The notes under the pieces are model-generated. The model was given only the letters and a program-made list of their open reading frames with translations, made no database searches and was not told the DNA's origin. This document shows positions 1 through 7,974 of a stretch of DNA of 64,000 nt, in pieces (position 1 is the stretch's first letter; each line of letters starts with the position of its first letter). This stretch comes from SAR86 cluster bacterium (GTDB taxonomy: Bacteria > Pseudomonadota > Gammaproteobacteria > Magnimaribacterales > TMED112), in NCBI GenBank assembly GCA_023703555.1, contig CP097968.1:393451-457450 (forward strand), in the 5' to 3' direction. The position numbers and the translations under genes are program-made.

Positions 1-2
1 AT

Positions 3-1115
3 CTCAATAATTGCGCTACCGGTGTAGCAACCCAAAAACTCAGAATAATTAATGAGCACTTCTTGGGAGAAGTAGAAAAAGTTAAGAAATACTTTGAATT
101 TGTGTCTTTTGAGGTCAGAGAAATATTAGCAAAACTTGGCTATGAGAGACTTGACGATATTATAGGAAAAACAGAGCTTCTAAAATGCAAAATAGGGTTT
201 GAGGAGGATTTTGACAAGATGTCCTTAGAAAGTCTAACCAAAAGATATAGACCAAATAAAAGCCAGATAAATACAGAAAAAAATAATATAAATGCTCCAC
301 TTAATGATGAAAGCTTAGCAAAAGAATTCCTAAAAAAACTTTCCCCATCAATTAAAAAGGGTAAGGGAGGCTCCTTTGAATTTAGAATTAAAAATACTAA
401 CAGATCAATTGGTGCGAATGTGTCGGGTTTGATTGCTGAAAATTATGGTGAGCAAGGATTTCCAGAAAAATTAATTGTAAATCTAAATGGGTATGCAGGA
501 CAGAGTTTTGGTTGTTGGAATGCGAAAGGTCTTGAACTTAGATTAAGAGGATTGGCAAATGATTATGTTGGAAAAGGTATGAACGGTGGGAAAATAACAA
601 TTATGAAAAATAAGACTATTAAGCAAGATCGATCTGTTGTATGCGGAAATACATGCTTATTTGGTGCAACTGGAGGGGAATTTTATGCGAATGGTACTGC
701 AGGAGAACGTTTTGGTGTAAGGAATTCAGGGGCTAGGGCAATAATTGAGGGAGCAGGAGATCATTGTTGTGAATACATGACTGGAGGGGAAGTGATTGTT
801 CTTGGTCCAGTTGGTGATAATTTTGGAGCTGGGATGACAGGCGGGTTTGCTTATGTTTTTGATGAAGATAGAAGTTTTGTTGATAAATGCAATAAAGATC
901 TGGTTTCATTTAATCGAATTACCAGTCAAGAAATGGAGGCACACAGAAGCTATTTGAAAGATAGAATTAATGACTTTATTAGAGAAACTGATAGTTCTAT
1001 TGGAAAAAAGCTGTTAAATGATTTTGAAAGATATAAAAGCCTTTTTTGGATTGTTACTCCATATGCAGAAAATTTAGAAAAAATTATAAAAAATACAAGA
1101 GAGGAAGCTGCCTAA
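3..1115 (+). CDS. gltB: Glutamate synthase large subunit, C-terminal part (partial)
   Basis: The reading frame is open to the left window edge, so only the last ~370 residues are present. GltB with GltD makes two glutamates from glutamine and 2-oxoglutarate using NADPH. The visible start shows the cysteine-containing CATGVATQ-type segment that ends the FMN/3Fe-4S synthase domain. The remainder is the glycine-rich GXGXG beta-helix domain (short repeats such as GKGMNGGKI, GATGGEFYANG, GAGMTGGFAYVFD). The frame runs upstream of the TTG at 63, which is therefore not the true start. The stop codon overlaps the gltD ATG by one base (TAATG), so the two subunits are translationally coupled. The identification is secure; the N-terminal amidotransferase domain lies outside the window. 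Confidence 0.95.
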   Translation, partial: LNNCATGVATQKLRIINEHFLGEVEKVKKYFEFVSFEVREILAKLGYERLDDIIGKTELLKCKIGFEEDFDKMSLESLTKRYRPNKSQINTEKNNINAPLNDESLAKEFLKKLSPSIKKGKGGSFEFRIKNTNRSIGANVSGLIAENYGEQGFPEKLIVNLNGYAGQSFGCWNAKGLELRLRGLANDYVGKGMNGGKITIMKNKTIKQDRSVVCGNTCLFGATGGEFYANGTAGERFGVRNSGARAIIEGAGDHCCEYMTGGEVIVLGPVGDNFGAGMTGGFAYVFDEDRSFVDKCNKDLVSFNRITSQEMEAHRSYLKDRINDFIRETDSSIGKKLLNDFERYKSLFWIVTPYAENLEKIIKNTREEAA

Positions 1116-2512
1116 TGTCTGAAAAAAACTTTGAATTTATTGATGTGAAGAGAATAGAGCCTGAATATAAAGAATTAGAGGTTAGGAAAGTTGATTTTTC
1201 TGAGATTTACAAGAATCAAGATATCTCGAAGGCTAAAGAACAAGCGAGTAGGTGCCTAGATTGTGGAAATCCATATTGTGAATGGAAATGCCCTCTACAT
1301 AATTACATCCCAAATTGGCTGGGATTGTTGCAGGAGGAAAAAATAGAGGAGGCTGCTGAGCTTTGCCATGAAACAAATGCTTTCCCTGAGATATGTGGGA
1401 GGATTTGTCCACAAGAAAAACTTTGTGAAGGCGCATGCACCCTCAACACAGGATATGAAGCGGTAACGATTGGTCAAATAGAAAAGTTCATTACTGATGA
1501 AGCATTAAGTAGGGGCTGGACCCCAAAAAAGTACATCGATACAACAAGCAAAAAAAAGGTTGCTGTAATTGGAGCTGGGCCTGCAGGTTTAGCTTGTGCT
1601 GAAACATTAATTAGAAGAGGAATAAAATGTGTTGTTTTTGATAAATACCCAAAAATTGGTGGGCTACTTACTTATGGTATTCCTGAATTTAAACTTGAAA
1701 AAAAGATAGTTCACAAACGTAGAGAAATTTTGGAAAACCTCGGAGTAAAATTTGTATTGAATTTTGAAGTCCAAGCTAAAGAGCTCTCAGAAATTGAAGA
1801 TAAGTATGATGCTATTTTTCTCGGATTAGGCACATATGAATCGATAAAGGGTGATTACAAGGGGTTTGAAAAAGATGGTGTTGTCGAAGCATTACCCTAC
1901 CTTACAGAAAATACAAAATATCTTATGAATGAAAATGATGCCTTATCTATGGATTTTAAGAATCAAAAAGTAGTTGTTTTAGGTGGTGGAGATACTGCAA
2001 TGGATTGTGTAAGAACAGCTTTGAGGCAGGATGCCAAAAAAGTTACATGTGTCTACAGGCGTGATTTTGAAAATATGCCTGGTTCAAGAAAAGAAGTTAA
2101 ACATGCAATGGAGGAGGGTGTCGAATTCCTTTTTAATCATCAGATAGTTGAGGCTAAGGGAGATGATAAATTATCAGAACTTATTGCTGAAGAAACTGAA
2201 TTGTTTGGTAATGATGGGTCGGGAAGGAAAAAACCAAAAGTTAAGGAAGGCACACAAAAGAAGATTGAGTTAGATAAACTAGTTATTGCCTTCGGTTATC
2301 AGGCTAGCCCCCAAGAATTCTTTACAAATAAAAAAATCAATGTTGATGATTGGGGTTTAATACAGCTAAACAATGACAAATTTAAGTACCAAACATCAAA
2401 TGAAAAATATTTTGCAGGGGGGGATATGATAATTGGTTCAAGCCTTGCTGTCTATGCAATTGCTCATGGAAGAGATGCAGCAAAAGAAATAATTAAATAC
2501 CTTAATTCATAA
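1115..2512 (+). CDS. gltD: Glutamate synthase small subunit (NADPH, beta)
   Basis: A 465-residue protein of normal length for GltD. The N-terminal region has two cysteine clusters (CLDCGNPYCEWKCP, then CGRICPQEKLCEGAC) that bind the 4Fe-4S centres. An FAD-binding GAGPAGLACAE motif sits near residue 155 and an NADPH-binding VVLGGGDTAMDC motif near residue 290. The C-terminus has the FAD-contacting AGGDMIIGSSLAVYAIAHG stretch. It accepts electrons from NADPH and passes them to GltB. The ATG at 1115 is chosen because it overlaps the gltB stop; an upstream ATG at 1046 would add 23 residues that only re-read gltB. Its stop abuts the stop of the convergent DoxX-like gene with no spacer. Confidence 0.96.
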   Translation: MSEKNFEFIDVKRIEPEYKELEVRKVDFSEIYKNQDISKAKEQASRCLDCGNPYCEWKCPLHNYIPNWLGLLQEEKIEEAAELCHETNAFPEICGRICPQEKLCEGACTLNTGYEAVTIGQIEKFITDEALSRGWTPKKYIDTTSKKKVAVIGAGPAGLACAETLIRRGIKCVVFDKYPKIGGLLTYGIPEFKLEKKIVHKRREILENLGVKFVLNFEVQAKELSEIEDKYDAIFLGLGTYESIKGDYKGFEKDGVVEALPYLTENTKYLMNENDALSMDFKNQKVVVLGGGDTAMDCVRTALRQDAKKVTCVYRRDFENMPGSRKEVKHAMEEGVEFLFNHQIVEAKGDDKLSELIAEETELFGNDGSGRKKPKVKEGTQKKIELDKLVIAFGYQASPQEFFTNKKINVDDWGLIQLNNDKFKYQTSNEKYFAGGDMIIGSSLAVYAIAHGRDAAKEIIKYLNS

Positions 2513-2896
2513 TTAATCTGTTTTTCTTGAGAGGACAAGCAACCCAGCAAAAATTCCTAAGTTTTTTATAAAGTTTTGAGTTTCATGGGCTTGGCCTGAA
2601 TCACCGCTCATATTCCAAAAATCGTGTAAATAAAAATTAATTAATAACGTTACAAGAGCTAAAGCTAGTGAACTTGTATGGACAAATTTTCCAATAATTA
2701 GCATTAAACCGAAAAAGATTTGGACTGTTGCTGCAGTGATCATTGAAAATATTGGGAGTGGCACATCATTTAAGGTTACTACCTCTAAGTTTTCCTCAAA
2801 AAGAAAGATTTTTGATAAGCCAGGAAGTAAAAAATAAAGACCTAAGAGAAATCTGCCAGCAGGGTAAAAATATTTGACGGAAAGGTTTTTAGTCAT
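2513..2896 (-). CDS. DoxX-like small membrane protein
   Basis: A 127-residue protein with about four hydrophobic segments. It shows the DoxX-family pattern: GRFLLGLYFLLPGLSK at the N-terminus, a central FGLMLIIGK segment, and NFYLHDFW followed by a polar loop and NFIKNLGIFAGLL at the end. DoxX proteins are small inner-membrane proteins, some tied to quinone or thiol redox chemistry. The exact role here cannot be read from sequence. It lies just beyond a terminator-like hairpin following the upstream gene, with only about 25 bases to carry its own promoter, so it may depend on readthrough. The stop codon abuts that of gltD. Confidence 0.8.
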   Translation of the reverse strand: MTKNLSVKYFYPAGRFLLGLYFLLPGLSKIFLFEENLEVVTLNDVPLPIFSMITAATVQIFFGLMLIIGKFVHTSSLALALVTLLINFYLHDFWNMSGDSGQAHETQNFIKNLGIFAGLLVLSRKTD

Positions 2897-2923
2897 TTAG
2901 AATAATGCTAGTTCTTCAAGAAT

Positions 2924-2953
2924 AAAAAAAGGCTTCTCTTTAGAAGCCTTTTT
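2924..2953 (-). terminator. Bidirectional-looking intrinsic terminator
   Basis: A perfect 8-bp inverted repeat AGGCTTCT / AGAAGCCT with a 4-base loop (CTTT), flanked by seven A on the left and five T on the right. Read on the minus strand it follows the 128-residue membrane protein gene by about 15 bases and ends in a U tract. The A tract on the other side makes it usable in both directions. It is the only clear rho-independent terminator I found in the window. Confidence 0.8.
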
Positions 2954-2968
2954 CAATATTTCTGCAGA

Positions 2969-3355
2969 TTACTCAGGTTTTTTAATCCAAGTTCTTGCAA
3001 GTTGCATTACAAGAATTAAGACGCTAAAAAATACACCTAAAAGTTTTCCTGGTCCCAAAGGATTATCTGCAAATTCAGCAATTCTTTCTCCAGAAGCTGC
3101 TCCAATTTCAACAAGTTGCGCTGAATAACTCGAGAGTATACTTCCAGCAACTTGTCCATTAAAAAAAAAGAATAATGCAACACATAAAAAATATAATGAA
3201 GCAAATACCTTTGATATTAGCGGTGCATTACCTTCTTCATAGATTGCATTAGCAAATCTAAAACCAAGCCATGTAAATAAAACAAGACCCACAAAATACA
3301 TTGCATTACTGATAAAAGACACATTCATTAAATTAAGAATTTGATATTCTTCCAT
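2969..3355 (-). CDS. Small membrane protein, paralogue of the protein at 6436-6708
   Basis: A 128-residue protein with three or four predicted membrane segments. I do not recognise the family. It resembles the 90-residue protein at 6436-6708: both have a KVF-S-Y/F-VAL-F core helix and end in a helix followed by W-[IF]-x-KP[ED]. This copy has an extra loop of about 40 residues (rich in G, A, S, E) between the last two helices. A strong Shine-Dalgarno sequence (GAGGAG, 3362-3367 on the complement) precedes the ATG. Its terminator is at 2924-2953, so it looks monocistronic. It sits directly downstream of the M14 peptidase gene on the same strand. Function unknown. Confidence 0.7.
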   Translation of the reverse strand: MEEYQILNLMNVSFISNAMYFVGLVLFTWLGFRFANAIYEEGNAPLISKVFASLYFLCVALFFFFNGQVAGSILSSYSAQLVEIGAASGERIAEFADNPLGPGKLLGVFFSVLILVMQLARTWIKKPE

Positions 3356-3367
3356 AATTTTCTCCTC

Positions 3368-3396
3368 AATGTAAGTTTAATCTTATTATGTGACAA
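3368..3396 (-). promoter_or_regulatory. Candidate sigma-70 promoter for the 128-residue membrane protein
   Basis: On the complement, TTGTCA (3391-3396) is followed after 17 bases by TACATT (3368-3373). The predicted start would fall near 3361, very close to the Shine-Dalgarno sequence, giving a very short leader. This is a visual match only. Confidence 0.35.
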
Positions 3397-3428
3397 ACCA
3401 ATATCTTTCTTGTAATTACTTAGTAAAT

Positions 3429-6281
3429 TTAAGGATTTATTGCTTTTCTTGCTCCTAAACCTGCACCGTATATTACTGCGTTCAGCCAAAGCCTATTTGT
3501 GCCAAGAGCAGCAGCCCTAAAGTTTGGTTCACCAGCAAATAAGATTAACTGGCCTCTTCCATATCTTTCTTGAGTCAGATATGCAGAGTTGGCAATTCTT
3601 TGAGCTGCCTCAGGCCAAACCAAACCACTCATTCTTACATTAAGATCGTTTCCAGGAGGGATGTCAGACCAGTTTATTGTTCTATAAGCATCGACTTGTG
3701 TATTTTGAGAAAGTTCTCCAATCCTCACTGCTGCCTTCGATCCTCCTCCTGTCATTAACACAGGATAATTGCTATAAAGAACGGGGAGGGTGCTTGGAGA
3801 TCCAAACGTCAGCCAATGCTGGTTGTCAGTTCTTCCAGCCACAATTGCTCCAGATGGCATAAATAATGATTGCCATTTATCTCTACTGGAAAGTTCAAGC
3901 TGATTATATTTTCCTTGTCTTGATTCCCAAGGGTAACTTAACTCTATATTTGCTTTGTTGCTAAGAACAGCATCAATATTAATCCGATTGTTAAGAGCAA
4001 GTATTTCTCTTTGTAGATCTATATTATATTCCTCACTTTTTTCAAAGGTCTGCTGAACTTGCCTTACAGAACCCATACCAAATTCAGATGCAAGCATCCT
4101 TGAGCTGCTATTATGAGCAATTAAAGTCCCACCTTCGTTAACCCAATCTTTAAGGTTTGCTATATCAGCTTCATCTAAACCATATCCACTTGGCATTATA
4201 ATAGTATTGTATCTACGTAAATCACCATAACTAAGCAAGGATGAGTTTAATTGACTGTGACGAATACCAAGATGATGATCTAAAGACCACCAACTAACTC
4301 CAACATCATAGGAGCTAAAACTTTCATGACTAAGAATTGCAATTTGTGGTCGCGTCAAAAGTTGAAAATGTCTACCGCCCCAATCTGGAAGCTCACCTGG
4401 ACCAAAGCCAGATTCTATTGAAACCACTGAAATGCCCAAATCTACAGCTACAGACTCAACTTTTTCAGAGAGCTTCTCAACTTTTGGATTATCCATTGCA
4501 AGCACCACAACACTTCCACGAGGCAACGTATGATTTGAAAGAACAGCCTCTTTATCGATAATCCTTACTTCAGCTTCCAGTTCCATTAATCTAGCAGCAA
4601 AAGCGACTGAAAGGTCATCTTCACCGTCTACAGCCCACATAACTGCGTCGTTATTCACCTCAAAGGTCGGGGAGTAAGGTTGCCAGTTTTTAAGTCCATC
4701 GTTGAGATGTTCAGGAACTGTTACTGCAGGAAGGCCGTACATCATTGTCAGGTTAAATGCTGTAGTATCATACATAATAGAGGATCCATCCCTCAGAGTA
4801 GCTTGCCTTTCTTTCACTAAAACGGACTCTAAAATTTCAGCATCAAACTCAAGTATTGCTGAAATTAAAGGAGCTTCTGGTTGTCGATTTGGAATAACCA
4901 TGCTTCCGGCTGGGATGGTAAATTCCGGCTTTATTTCTCCAGTTTGAGTCAAAGCATCTTTTACGCTTAATGTTTTTTCATTGGTAAAGATCTCTATACC
5001 TTGTGCATTAAGCTTTTCTGCAAGCGTATTCATTCTTCCGTGATTATTATTTGCAAGAACAACGAAAGTCTGATTTGCATATTTACCGTCCTTAGACACG
5101 TTGTATTTTCTACCATCCCAATAATCTTTGTACATTGCTTTACTATTTCTTGAGAGTGTTTCAAGGTTTGCTATTGAGCTTACAAATTGATGATGAACAG
5201 ATTCTTTGTAAGATTGAATTGTGCCCTCAGGCCTACGAACTCCATCTTCTGCCATTCTTGATTGCTCGTACAGAATTCCCATTGATCCACGAAAATTTAC
5301 ATAAAAGGAATATCCTGGATACAAATCCTCATGCCATTCACCAGTATAAAATCTCCAATTTTTTTCATCAAAAGCACTAGCTTGTTCTTGGGCAAACAAA
5401 TTTCCCCATTTAATAAGATCTCTATCCATATTCGTATTAATTGGTTCTCTAGCTGGCCCAGTCATAAACGTATCTTGAGCCCCCATTTCATGTGCATCAA
5501 CAAATATTTGTGGTGTCCATTTATTGATTAATGGAACCCGCCCTTGTGTTTCTGGTTGCGTTAAGTAAAACCAGTCTCTATTTAAATCAAAGAAATAATG
5601 ATTAGTACGACCAGACGGCCAATCACCGGTATGTAATAGTGATTGATCATCATAATTTGGTGCAGTTCCTCTATATTGTTCAAGTGATTTTGCAAATCTT
5701 GCACGGCCATCTGGATTCATCAAAGGATCAACAATTACAATCATATCATCAAGCATCGAGGTAACTTCCAGATCAGTGCTTGCAATAAGATGATAAATTA
5801 ACCCTAAAGCAGCATCAGCTCCTGATGTTTCATTTCCGTGAATTGAATACGCCATCCATGCTACTGCAGGTAATGAGTTAATAATAGATCTTGCTTTATT
5901 ATCGTTAGTTTTTCTTGCATCTGATAAGTCCGCTAAAGATTGTTGAAATTTATCAAGATTATCTATGTTTGAGGGAGATGAGATGAAAACTGCATACAAA
6001 GACCTTCCTTCATGGGTTTTACCATATTCAACAACTTTTATACGGTCTGATTGCTTTGCGTAATTTATGACAGAATTTTCTATTTGAGCAGGACTGGCAA
6101 CTCTAGTGCCGTATTCGAAATCTAAAAAAACATCAGGATGTGAGATGTTTTCGTTGTAATTACCATTTAGAATTTTGATATCATATAAGTCCTTTGAAAG
6201 TGAAGTGGGTTTCATAAGTGGTTCTGAAAAAATAATATTTGTTAAAAGTAGGGTGGAAAAAAATAAAAAAAATTTGTACAT
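3429..6281 (-). CDS. Secreted M14-family zinc carboxypeptidase with C-terminal glutamine-amidotransferase-like domain
   Basis: A 950-residue protein with an N-terminal signal peptide (hydrophobic residues 4-18, cleavage near FSEP). Residues ~45-330 form an M14 domain: zinc ligands H148 and E151 in IHGNE, H264 in DAHEMG, and the substrate-binding N234-R235 pair in DLNRDW. Residues ~660-780 look like a class I amidotransferase-type fold (YNTIIMPSGYG, then a WVNEGGTLIAHNS segment), a common companion in large bacterial M14 proteins. It should remove C-terminal residues from peptides outside the cytoplasm. Catalytic preference cannot be told. The gene is flanked on the same strand by the two related small membrane proteins, which may be coincidental or functional. 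Confidence 0.88.
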   Translation of the reverse strand: MYKFFLFFSTLLLTNIIFSEPLMKPTSLSKDLYDIKILNGNYNENISHPDVFLDFEYGTRVASPAQIENSVINYAKQSDRIKVVEYGKTHEGRSLYAVFISSPSNIDNLDKFQQSLADLSDARKTNDNKARSIINSLPAVAWMAYSIHGNETSGADAALGLIYHLIASTDLEVTSMLDDMIVIVDPLMNPDGRARFAKSLEQYRGTAPNYDDQSLLHTGDWPSGRTNHYFFDLNRDWFYLTQPETQGRVPLINKWTPQIFVDAHEMGAQDTFMTGPAREPINTNMDRDLIKWGNLFAQEQASAFDEKNWRFYTGEWHEDLYPGYSFYVNFRGSMGILYEQSRMAEDGVRRPEGTIQSYKESVHHQFVSSIANLETLSRNSKAMYKDYWDGRKYNVSKDGKYANQTFVVLANNNHGRMNTLAEKLNAQGIEIFTNEKTLSVKDALTQTGEIKPEFTIPAGSMVIPNRQPEAPLISAILEFDAEILESVLVKERQATLRDGSSIMYDTTAFNLTMMYGLPAVTVPEHLNDGLKNWQPYSPTFEVNNDAVMWAVDGEDDLSVAFAARLMELEAEVRIIDKEAVLSNHTLPRGSVVVLAMDNPKVEKLSEKVESVAVDLGISVVSIESGFGPGELPDWGGRHFQLLTRPQIAILSHESFSSYDVGVSWWSLDHHLGIRHSQLNSSLLSYGDLRRYNTIIMPSGYGLDEADIANLKDWVNEGGTLIAHNSSSRMLASEFGMGSVRQVQQTFEKSEEYNIDLQREILALNNRINIDAVLSNKANIELSYPWESRQGKYNQLELSSRDKWQSLFMPSGAIVAGRTDNQHWLTFGSPSTLPVLYSNYPVLMTGGGSKAAVRIGELSQNTQVDAYRTINWSDIPPGNDLNVRMSGLVWPEAAQRIANSAYLTQERYGRGQLILFAGEPNFRAAALGTNRLWLNAVIYGAGLGARKAINP

Positions 6282-6435
6282 GGATAAATCCTTAAAAATT
6301 GATTAATTTAAATATTAATACAAAAAAAAGCCAAACAAAGCTCAAATATCACATATAACGCAAAATTTATATTTTTAAGGTATTGGCTCGACTTATAGGG
6401 ACCAAAAAGCCATATAGAGCATAAAATAGGGTGTA

Positions 6436-6708
6436 TTAGTCAGGTTTTGGAAACCAAATCATAGCCATTTGAAAAATAACTATAAATAAATGAAATGTAT
6501 AGATAATTATTGAAGATATAAAATTTAATGATAGATGTGCATATAAAAATAGTAATGCAACAAAAATACAAAAAATAGAACAAAAGACCTTGGCTACATT
6601 TCTAACAGTTTGTCCATTATTTATTGCAGACCTCAATGATTGGGCAAGATAAAAAGACATTAAAGTCAAAATTGCCATACTCAAAAAATAAATATCCATA
6701 AAATACAA
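6436..6708 (-). CDS. Small membrane protein, paralogue of the protein at 2969-3355
   Basis: A 90-residue protein with three hydrophobic helices. It shares with the 128-residue protein at 2969-3355 a short polar turn, a KVF-S-[IL][FY] helix with VAL-F, and the terminal MIWFPKPD (RTWIKKPE in the partner). It lacks the partner's long loop. I do not recognise a characterised family. About 150 bases separate it from the M14 peptidase gene downstream. Coding potential is supported mainly by this resemblance, since the ORF is short. Confidence 0.6.
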   Translation of the reverse strand: MYFMDIYFLSMAILTLMSFYLAQSLRSAINNGQTVRNVAKVFCSIFCIFVALLFLYAHLSLNFISSIIIYTFHLFIVIFQMAMIWFPKPD

Positions 6709-6796
6709 ATTACTAAGTTAAGAATAGGGTATATAAAAATTTTTTGCACTAAGAAATTATTACAATTAAGACTATATATTTAACTACGCATAATAT

Positions 6797-6914
6797 ATAT
6801 TATGTTAAATATATAGTAAAGATATCAAAGGTCGTAAAAAGTTGTAGTATGTTGATTTTAAGTATCTTTCGGGGTGTCTATTTATGTATATGCTTTAATT
6901 ATTTAACATAATAT
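6797..6914. repeat. 15-bp perfect inverted repeat, 88-bp spacing
   Basis: ATATTATGTTAAATA at 6797-6811 is the exact reverse complement of TATTTAACATAATAT at 6900-6914. Both arms are purely A/T but for one G or C. They could be paired regulator sites, ends of a decayed mobile element or chance in AT-rich DNA. No transposase remnant lies between them. Confidence 0.6.
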
Positions 6915-6929
6915 CTGAAGGTATTCAGA
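6914..6929 (-). terminator. Weak hairpin after the SRPBCC gene
   Basis: A perfect 6-bp stem TCTGAA / TTCAGA with GGTA loop. Read on the minus strand it lies about 60 bases beyond the SRPBCC stop codon, but only a mixed A/T stretch follows it rather than a clean U tract. It may be a weak terminator or a structural part of the adjoining inverted repeat. Confidence 0.25.
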
Positions 6930-6987
6930 AATATTATTAATATCTGCTTTTTTATGATTTTTTTTTATTAGATAGCTTTTTTCTATG

Positions 6988-7464
6988 TTATGAGAACCAA
7001 CTGTGTTTACCAAATTGATTTGATTGTACTTTTTTACCTGTATTCATAAAATATTCAAATCCTCTTACAACACTATTTATATATGATTTGAGGAGATATT
7101 TTGAATAAAAATGCCATAAGAACCATCTTATAACTTTATTTTTCGTGATGAAATCTGGATTTATTCTTACCCTCAAGGATGAGTGAACTTTATCTCCTTC
7201 AACTACCCAGTTAACAGTTGTTTCTCTCCTTCGTCCACCGATTTTAAGGTCGTATCCGTCCTCTGTCCAATTGTAAAACCTTCTTTTGTATGTAATTCCG
7301 TTTAGATATATTAATTCATCTACAGCCCCTTCACCAGGCCACTTTAAAGCTTTGTTGCTTTTACAAAATGGATGAAAATCTTCTAGGTTTCCAGGTTTTC
7401 TTATTTGTTCAAGGATTGATGATTTCGGTATATTTAATTCGGCCTTTGCTTCAACATAATACAT
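6988..7464 (-). CDS. SRPBCC (polyketide cyclase/START-like) family protein
   Basis: A 158-residue cytoplasmic protein with the layout of the SRPBCC fold. It opens with a strand (YYVEAKAELNIP), followed by a helix and the W-PGEGAVDE segment. A central sheet follows (ITYKRRFYNWTEDGYDL, RRETTVNWVVEG, VHSSLRVRIN), then a long C-terminal helix (YSKYLLKSYINSVVRGFEYFM) that closes the ligand cavity. Such proteins bind hydrophobic ligands; the ligand is not predictable. It is the last gene of a three-gene minus-strand run behind the esterase/peptidase lipoprotein and the acetyltransferase, 9 bases after the latter. Confidence 0.65.
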   Translation of the reverse strand: MYYVEAKAELNIPKSSILEQIRKPGNLEDFHPFCKSNKALKWPGEGAVDELIYLNGITYKRRFYNWTEDGYDLKIGGRRRETTVNWVVEGDKVHSSLRVRINPDFITKNKVIRWFLWHFYSKYLLKSYINSVVRGFEYFMNTGKKVQSNQFGKHSWFS

Positions 7465-7473
7465 ATTCCAAAT

Positions 7474-7974
7474 TTAGTTAATCAGTTCAAAATATGCAAC
7501 TTCGTTGTAAATATTTAGCTGTTTTTTTTCAACTAATTTGAAACCTATTTTTTTATGGAAATTGATTGATGGAAGATTCTCTGGCTTGGTATTCACCTCA
7601 GCACATAATATTAACTCTTTAGAATTATCACTGTGAATAAGTTTATTGTACATATAAGCTCCAAGCCCCATATTTAAGAAGTCTTGTTTTACTCCAACTC
7701 TGTCAATGTAAAGAAAGTGTTTATGCCTTTTTTTAAAGTATTGATAATTAGTTGACTTGTGGGCCCTTCCCTCTCTCATGCATATAATAAAACCAATTAT
7801 TTCACCATCTATCTCTAAAAAAGAATTATAAGACGACATTGCTATAAGTTCCTTTAAAACATCTAGATTATTCAATGAGCTTAGATGTGGATAGTGACTC
7901 TCATTAAGCCTTAAAACCTGGTTTAAGGTTAGATTATCTACACCTTTAAATGAATGCTCTTGGAACTTAATCAT
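7474..7974 (-). CDS. GNAT-family acetyltransferase (COG3818-like)
   Basis: A 166-residue protein resembling the COG3818 branch of GNAT acetyltransferases: NYQYFKKRHKHFLYIDRVGV, then an acetyl-CoA pyrophosphate-binding loop NMGLGAYMYNKL, then LCAEVNTKPENLPSINFHKKIGF. The N-terminal part (LNESHYPHLSSL) also follows that branch. It should transfer an acetyl group from acetyl-CoA to an amine; the substrate is unknown. The ATG overlaps the end of the upstream lipoprotein gene by 8 bases, so the two are probably cotranscribed. Confidence 0.8.
   Translation of the reverse strand: MIKFQEHSFKGVDNLTLNQVLRLNESHYPHLSSLNNLDVLKELIAMSSYNSFLEIDGEIIGFIICMREGRAHKSTNYQYFKKRHKHFLYIDRVGVKQDFLNMGLGAYMYNKLIHSDNSKELILCAEVNTKPENLPSINFHKKIGFKLVEKKQLNIYNEVAYFELIN

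Larger units (their letters stand above)
6709..6987. other. Largest intergenic stretch (about 280 bases), very AT-rich
   Basis: No ORF of useful length. It holds a 15-bp perfect inverted repeat (6797-6811 and 6900-6914) and a small hairpin at 6914-6929. One arm ends where the hairpin begins. It separates the SRPBCC gene end from the start of the 90-residue membrane protein gene, both on the minus strand, so it should contain the latter's promoter. Confidence 0.7.

Noticed and set aside
1046-1114. Upstream ATG extending gltD by 23 residues
   Set aside because: The extension only re-reads the gltB end; the ATG at 1115 overlapping the gltB stop gives the normal GltD N-terminus.
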